This document shows positions 6,967 to 9,724 of a stretch of 9,724 bases of DNA, piece after piece (positions within the stretch are counted from its first letter, which is position 1; the number at the start of each line of letters is the position of its first letter). The notes below the pieces were generated by a model. That model saw nothing but the letters and a program-made list of their open reading frames with translations. It had not been told where the DNA came from and did no database searches. The DNA lies in the NCBI GenBank assembly GCA_026984385.1, contig JALSSH010000408.1, positions 1 through 9,724 of the forward strand, given 5' to 3'. The stretch is from Ardenticatenia bacterium. Lineage in GTDB: Bacteria > Chloroflexota > Anaerolineae > Aggregatilineales > Aggregatilineaceae. Made by a program: the position numbers and the translations under genes.

Positions 6967-8200
6967 CGCTCGTAGACTCGTCTACCTCTGTCGGGACGGG
7001 AGTTTCGGTAGGTGTCGTCTCCGGCGTAGCACTGCCCGACGCGGGCATTTCCGGCAACGTTTCGAGCTGTGCGGCGTCTATACGCTCCAGCAAAAACGCC
7101 GCGATCCAAGCAATTTGGCCTTCCGGCGTGCGTACACGCAGCCAAGAGCCGGACTTGTTGCGCCCGATCAACGCCAAAGTTGTGCCCTGACGCACCGTAC
7201 CGACTAAAGTGTAGGTCGTTCCAGGGCCAGAGCGCAAGTTTGCCACATTGGAGACAACTACCGCGTAGAGTTCGACATCATCACCACGCCAACTATAACG
7301 TCCCACGTCCTCGGTGTAATCGTTCGGATAACGCGCAATGGGGCAAGCATCGTCCACGCTCACATCCAACCCCACCGCCGAAACCCAAGCGTAGCCCTCA
7401 TGGTAGCGAATACGATACCAGTCGCCTTTTTCGTTGACGCCCAACACCGCAACAATATCTTCGGGCGGCAACGAGCCGAGATATTCGGCGTCACGGCTGG
7501 GGGCCACACGCACGGCCAAACGCACGTCCGCGTCGGTGCTAAAGCTGGCCGTGCAGCCATCCAGCGCCGCGTCCAGCTCCTCAAACGTGGTGGCGGGGAC
7601 CACATCGCTCAAGGGCGCGTCTACCGGCGCGCGCACCCCATAGCCGGGCGGAATTTCTGCGGCGGCCTGGTCGTTGGTCGCTTCCACCAACCCGCCAAAA
7701 GTCAACAACGCCGAGCGCCCGCTATCTTCAACGCGCGTGGCAAACTTTGTGCCGCGCACGGTGATATCCATCCCCGGGGTGATCACGCGGTAGTAGGAAT
7801 CGCCTTCCAACAACTGCGCGATCTGCTGATGCGTGATGCCCGCCAACACCTCGATCGTAAAACGCACGCCGCTGGAGGTTTGCTGCATCTCTTGGATCAC
7901 GTATTCGGTGTTCGGGTCCAGCTCGGTTTCCGAGCCGTTGACAAAGAAGGTGATCCGCGCGCGGCCTGTGTCGTCCGTGCGCACCGCGTCCCCTTGCCCG
8001 ATCAGTGTTTCCACACGGATCGGCACCCAAACGTCCGTGTTAGCAAGTTTCACTTCCACGCCGGCGTTTAACACCTCTAGCGAGGCGACCAATTCTTCTT
8101 GGGCAAGCGCCATATGCACTATCGGCGCGGCCATGCCCAACACAACCGCCATAATCAGAACAAGACGGACTGCCCGCATAGAAACTTTTCTCCTTCTCAT
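6956..8200 (-). CDS. Secreted FecR-domain protein with two bacterial SH3 domains
   Basis: A 414-residue exported protein. Residues 1-33 form a signal peptide: basic start, hydrophobic run VLIMAVVLGMAAPIV, likely cleavage after ALA33. A FecR-like domain follows at about 65-180 (GQGDAVRTDDTGRARITF near 68-85; MDITVRGTKFATRVE near 144-158). Two SH3_3-type domains are seen at about 224-280 (VRLAVRVAPSRDAEYLGSLP ... WYRIRYHEGYAWVSAVGL) and 315-373 (NVANLRSGPGTTYTLVGTVR ... WLRVRTPEGQIAWIAAFLL). The tail from about 385 is rich in Thr, Pro and Glu and looks unstructured. FecR-like domains occur in extracytoplasmic signalling proteins, and SH3_3 domains commonly bind cell-wall or surface ligands; a role as a partner of the CHASE2 sensor encoded by the overlapping next gene is an inference. 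Two starts are plausible: ATG 8200 (GGAGG 10 nt upstream) and ATG 8179 (AAGGAG 10 nt upstream), the latter giving a more typical signal peptide. It appears to be the first gene of the minus-strand cluster. Confidence 0.92.
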   Translation of the reverse strand: MRRRKVSMRAVRLVLIMAVVLGMAAPIVHMALAQEELVASLEVLNAGVEVKLANTDVWVPIRVETLIGQGDAVRTDDTGRARITFFVNGSETELDPNTEYVIQEMQQTSSGVRFTIEVLAGITHQQIAQLLEGDSYYRVITPGMDITVRGTKFATRVEDSGRSALLTFGGLVEATNDQAAAEIPPGYGVRAPVDAPLSDVVPATTFEELDAALDGCTASFSTDADVRLAVRVAPSRDAEYLGSLPPEDIVAVLGVNEKGDWYRIRYHEGYAWVSAVGLDVSVDDACPIARYPNDYTEDVGRYSWRGDDVELYAVVVSNVANLRSGPGTTYTLVGTVRQGTTLALIGRNKSGSWLRVRTPEGQIAWIAAFLLERIDAAQLETLPEMPASGSATPETTPTETPVPTEVDESTSVDQ

Positions 8201-8213
8201 AACATGGTGGCCT

Positions 8214-8251
8214 CCGTCATCTCCGGCCCAATTTCCCTAGAAGGCCGACGG
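8214..8251 (-). other. Possible leader hairpin next to the FecR-gene ribosome site
   Basis: On the minus strand CCGT (8251-8248) followed by CGGCC (8247-8243) can pair with GGCCG (8228-8224) and ACGG (8217-8214), with a 14-nt loop and a 6-nt bulge on the 3' side. The 3' foot touches the GGAGG (8215-8211) that serves ATG 8200, so folding could affect that start. I do not recognise a known riboswitch class. The pairing is modest and could be chance. Confidence 0.3.
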
Positions 8252-8354
8252 ATGCCCAGCCCAACACTAGCCACAGCTATCCCCTAAACAACCTGCCCCC
8301 GTGCAGTCCACCTCCCTGTTCGTATACTTGTAGTTGTTATTTTACCCCAACCCT

Positions 8355-8376
8355 AAAAAAACCCCTAGGCTAGGGT
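8355..8376 (-). terminator. Terminator-like hairpin in the probable 5' leader or upstream region of the signalling cluster
   Basis: Read on the minus strand, CCCTA (8375-8371), loop GCC, TAGGG (8367-8363) form a 5-bp stem, extendable by an A-T/G neighbourhood, followed at once by G and then seven T (8361-8355). This has the form of a small intrinsic terminator. It lies about 155 nt upstream of the first gene of the minus-strand cluster and no minus-strand gene is seen before it. It could therefore stop antisense transcription coming from the pheS side, or work as an attenuator if the cluster promoter lies upstream of it. The stem is short. Confidence 0.4.
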
Positions 8377-8582
8377 GTGTGAGCTTCTAACAAAGCAGAA
8401 CATATCGCATCATACAGACGAAAGCCAATACATAGCGGACGGAAGCCCTTCCACCACGCTTTACGCCCCCCAATTGGCCCCCGCTTCTAGTGGAAACATA
8501 CAAGACCCTCCCCGCCCCGACTATGGCAAAACCTAACTACTCGGCTTTGGCTAAGCCCCTCAAACGCGCTACAAACTTCCCG

Positions 8583-8612
8583 TTGACAACACACCTCCAC
8601 CTTTGTTAGGAT
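8583..8612 (+). promoter_or_regulatory. Promoter of the pheS T-box transcript
   Basis: A consensus -35 box TTGACA (8583-8588) is followed after 18 nt by TAGGAT (8607-8612), which matches 4 of 6 positions of the -10 consensus and carries the extended -10 TG at 8604-8605. Transcription would begin near 8619, just upstream of the T-box Stem I. The position relative to the leader RNA strongly supports the call. Confidence 0.78.
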
Positions 8613-8618
8613 GGTGGC

Positions 8619-8948
8619 GTCAATCACATAATCCCACAAAGGCAGAGACGGAGAAAAGTACGCGCGCACGCTGCGCCAAGAGAGTTGAGGGCCACCGGCT
8701 GCAAGCCCCAACGCGCCAGCCCGCGCCGAAGTTCGCTCCTGAGCCGACGGGTGAACGGGCCAGACGCTCGCCCCAATAGCCCGCTCCGCCAGCCCAGCGT
8801 TACCCGGGCAGCTCATCGCCACGCGGCCAAAGCGGCGCGGCTGTGGGCTTCAACGAGTGGGGCTGTGCCGTGCGCGCAGCTCAACGGGGGTGGTACCACG
8901 GGCATTGCTCGTCCCTGACGCAAGCGGTCAGGGGCGTTTTTTGTTTTT
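8619..8948 (+). ncRNA. T-box leader RNA, phenylalanine-type, controlling pheS
   Basis: T-box leaders read uncharged tRNA and switch from terminator to antiterminator. Stem I is recognisable. The base helix is GGC (8641-8643)/GCC (8743-8745), then a kink-turn-like internal loop, then GGAG (8650-8653)/CTCC (8736-8739). The loop E halves AGTA (8657-8660) and GAA (8728-8730) flank a GCGCG/CGCGC helix. AGAGAG (8680-8685) and the apical GGCTGCAAGCC complete the distal part. The specifier is TTC (8732-8734), a Phe codon, followed by one purine and the lower helix, as in known glycine T-boxes. The T-box GGGGTGGTACCACG (8887-8900) exposes TGGT (8891-8894), complementary to an ACCA tRNA end. ACG (8898-8900) and GGGG (8887-8890) can pair with CGT (8910-8912) and CCCT (8913-8916), the same bases that form the 5' arm of the terminator. 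Low charged tRNA-Phe should thus permit pheS expression. Confidence 0.93.
8910..8948 (+). terminator. Intrinsic terminator of the T-box leader (regulated attenuator)
   Basis: CGTCCCTGAC (8910-8919) pairs with GTCAGGGGCG (8927-8936) in a 10-bp stem with one G-U pair and a 7-nt loop, followed by TTTTTTGTTTTT (8937-8948). The 5' arm is also the 3' strand of the antiterminator, so the two folds exclude each other. It lies 59 nt before pheS. Confidence 0.93.
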
Positions 8949-9007
8949 ATGGGCACTTGTGGAACAATTAGGGCCATGCCATTCATTAAAACCGGACGAG
9001 GTCAACC

Positions 9008-9724
9008 ATGCTCGAACAGCTAGAGACGATCTACCGCCAAGCTCTGCAAGAACTCCAAGCCACCGCCGATAGCGAAGCGCTCAAAGCCTGGCAGCGCCAC
9101 TATCTGGGCAAAAAAGGCGCGCTGAAGCTGCTTTTGCGCCAAATGGGGCAGCTCCCCAAAGAACAACGCGCCGACTTCGGCAAGCGCGCCAACGCGGTCA
9201 AAGAGGAACTGACCGCCGCCTATAGCGCGCGCGAGGAGGCGCTCCGCCAGCAAGAGTTGGAACAAGCGCTGGCGGGCGGTGCGCTGGACGTGACGCTGCC
9301 CGGGCGACGTATCCCACACGGCGGGCTGCATCCGGCCACCCAGACCCTGCGCGAAATTTACGCGATCTGGGCGGATATGGGCTTTCAGGTTTACCGTAGC
9401 CGCGATGTGGAAGACGACGAGACCAACTTCAACCTGCTCAACATCCCCCCGCACCACCCCGCGCGGGATATGTGGGACACCTTCCACACCACCACGCCCG
9501 GGGTGCTTTTGCGCACCCACACCAGCCCGGGCCAAATCCGCGTTATGCACGAATACGGGCAGGGCGGCACGCAGCCGATCCGCGTGATCTTGCCCGGCAT
9601 GTGCTATCGCTACGAGCAGATCAGCCCGCGCAGCGAAATCCAGTTCAACCAGGTGGAAGGGCTGGCCGTCGGGCACAACATCCGCCTCAGCGATCTGAAG
9701 GGCACGATAGCGGCCTTTGCGCGG
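9008..9724 (+). CDS. pheS: Phenylalanyl-tRNA synthetase alpha subunit (partial, C-terminus beyond the window)
   Basis: PheS forms the catalytic half of the alpha2beta2 enzyme that attaches phenylalanine to tRNA-Phe in the cytoplasm. The 239 residues present cover the N-terminal coiled-coil arm (about 1-90, including RHYLGKKGALKLLLRQMG) and the first half of the class II catalytic domain. Motif 1 region: HPATQTLREIYAIWADMGF (108-126). Then VEDDETNFNLLNIPPHHPARD, ending in DMWDTF, and the phenylalanine-binding signature RTHTSPGQIRVM (169-180). Motif 2 is ILPGMCYRYE (194-203) with FNQVEG (213-218), whose Gln215 and Glu217 match the conserved QxE that holds the amino group of the substrate. Asn214 replaces the usual His of FHQ[VL]EG. 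ATG 9008 has GAGG 6 nt upstream (8998-9001). Motif 3 and probably pheT lie to the right. Expression is expected to depend on the T-box leader just upstream. Confidence 0.97.
   Translation, partial: MLEQLETIYRQALQELQATADSEALKAWQRHYLGKKGALKLLLRQMGQLPKEQRADFGKRANAVKEELTAAYSAREEALRQQELEQALAGGALDVTLPGRRIPHGGLHPATQTLREIYAIWADMGFQVYRSRDVEDDETNFNLLNIPPHHPARDMWDTFHTTTPGVLLRTHTSPGQIRVMHEYGQGGTQPIRVILPGMCYRYEQISPRSEIQFNQVEGLAVGHNIRLSDLKGTIAAFAR

Larger units (their letters stand above)
8201..8582. other. Intergenic region between the divergent signalling cluster and pheS; no gene seen
   Basis: No frame here has a convincing start, ribosome site and protein-like sequence. The stretch is relatively rich in CCC/GGG and CCCTA words and in short inverted repeats (8214-8251, 8355-8376, 8543-8557). 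It must hold the promoter of the minus-strand signalling cluster, but I found no minus-strand pair of -35 and -10 boxes good enough to call. The plus-strand promoter of the pheS unit begins at its right border. Confidence 0.6.

Noticed and set aside
8281..8375. Repeated CCCTA words resembling telomere-like or array repeats
   Set aside because: Only a few copies at irregular spacing; they are better explained by the hairpin at 8355-8376 and local C-richness. No CRISPR-like periodicity.
8728..8734. Reading the T-box specifier as GTT (Val), directly after GAA
   Set aside because: Counting from the lower helix (one purine before CTCC) places TTC in the specifier position, and the downstream gene is pheS; GTT would also be followed by a pyrimidine rather than the usual purine.
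8487..8822. Minus-strand open frame of 111 codons opposite the pheS leader
   Set aside because: It is antisense to the T-box promoter and Stem I, has no good ribosome site, and its translation (many Cys, Arg, Ser, no domain pattern) does not look like a protein.
9020..9676. Long minus-strand open frame of 218 codons opposite pheS
   Set aside because: The plus strand encodes unmistakable PheS motifs throughout; the antisense frame is a shadow caused by GC-rich codon use.

Overview
The window looks like a chromosomal segment of a GC-rich bacterium, most likely a member of the Chloroflexota. This is an inference. It rests on three things: a NarL-type sensor kinase crowded with PAS and GAF domains, a secreted SH3/FecR protein with a Thr/Pro/Glu-rich tail, and a T-box leader in front of pheS. 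No 16S rRNA gene or other direct taxonomic marker is present.

Almost all of the left 8.2 kb is one signalling cluster read on the minus strand. In transcription order it contains: (1) a secreted FecR-domain protein with two bacterial SH3 domains (8200-6956); (2) a 1329-residue CHASE2-GAF-PAS-PAS-PAS-GAF histidine kinase of the NarL/HPK7 class (6966-2977), which overlaps gene 1 by 11 nt; (3) a NarL/LuxR-type response regulator (2965-2321), whose Shine-Dalgarno overlaps the kinase stop codon; (4) a receiver-only paralogue of gene 3 without a DNA-binding domain (2201-1812); and (5) a second membrane sensor with Cache, HAMP and PAS domains, cut off by the left edge of the window (1702-<1). The first three genes are tightly packed and look co-transcribed. 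Genes 4 and 5 follow after gaps of 119 and 109 nt. The likely logic is that an exported FecR/SH3 protein and the CHASE2 domain sense something outside the membrane. The kinase integrates this with cytoplasmic PAS/GAF inputs and phosphorylates the LuxR-type regulator. The receiver-only protein may compete for phosphate or link to the second sensor.

The right end is a separate plus-strand unit. It starts with a strong promoter (8583-8612), followed by a phenylalanine-type T-box leader (about 8619-8948) ending in a clear intrinsic terminator. The phenylalanyl-tRNA synthetase alpha subunit gene pheS follows (9008->9724, cut by the right edge). Stem I motifs, a UUC specifier, the antiterminator T-box and the competing terminator can all be read in the sequence.

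Between the two divergent units, 8201-8582 holds no gene. It contains inverted repeats, including a terminator-like hairpin on the minus strand in the probable leader or promoter region of the signalling operon. I see no mobile elements, CRISPR arrays, tRNA or rRNA genes.
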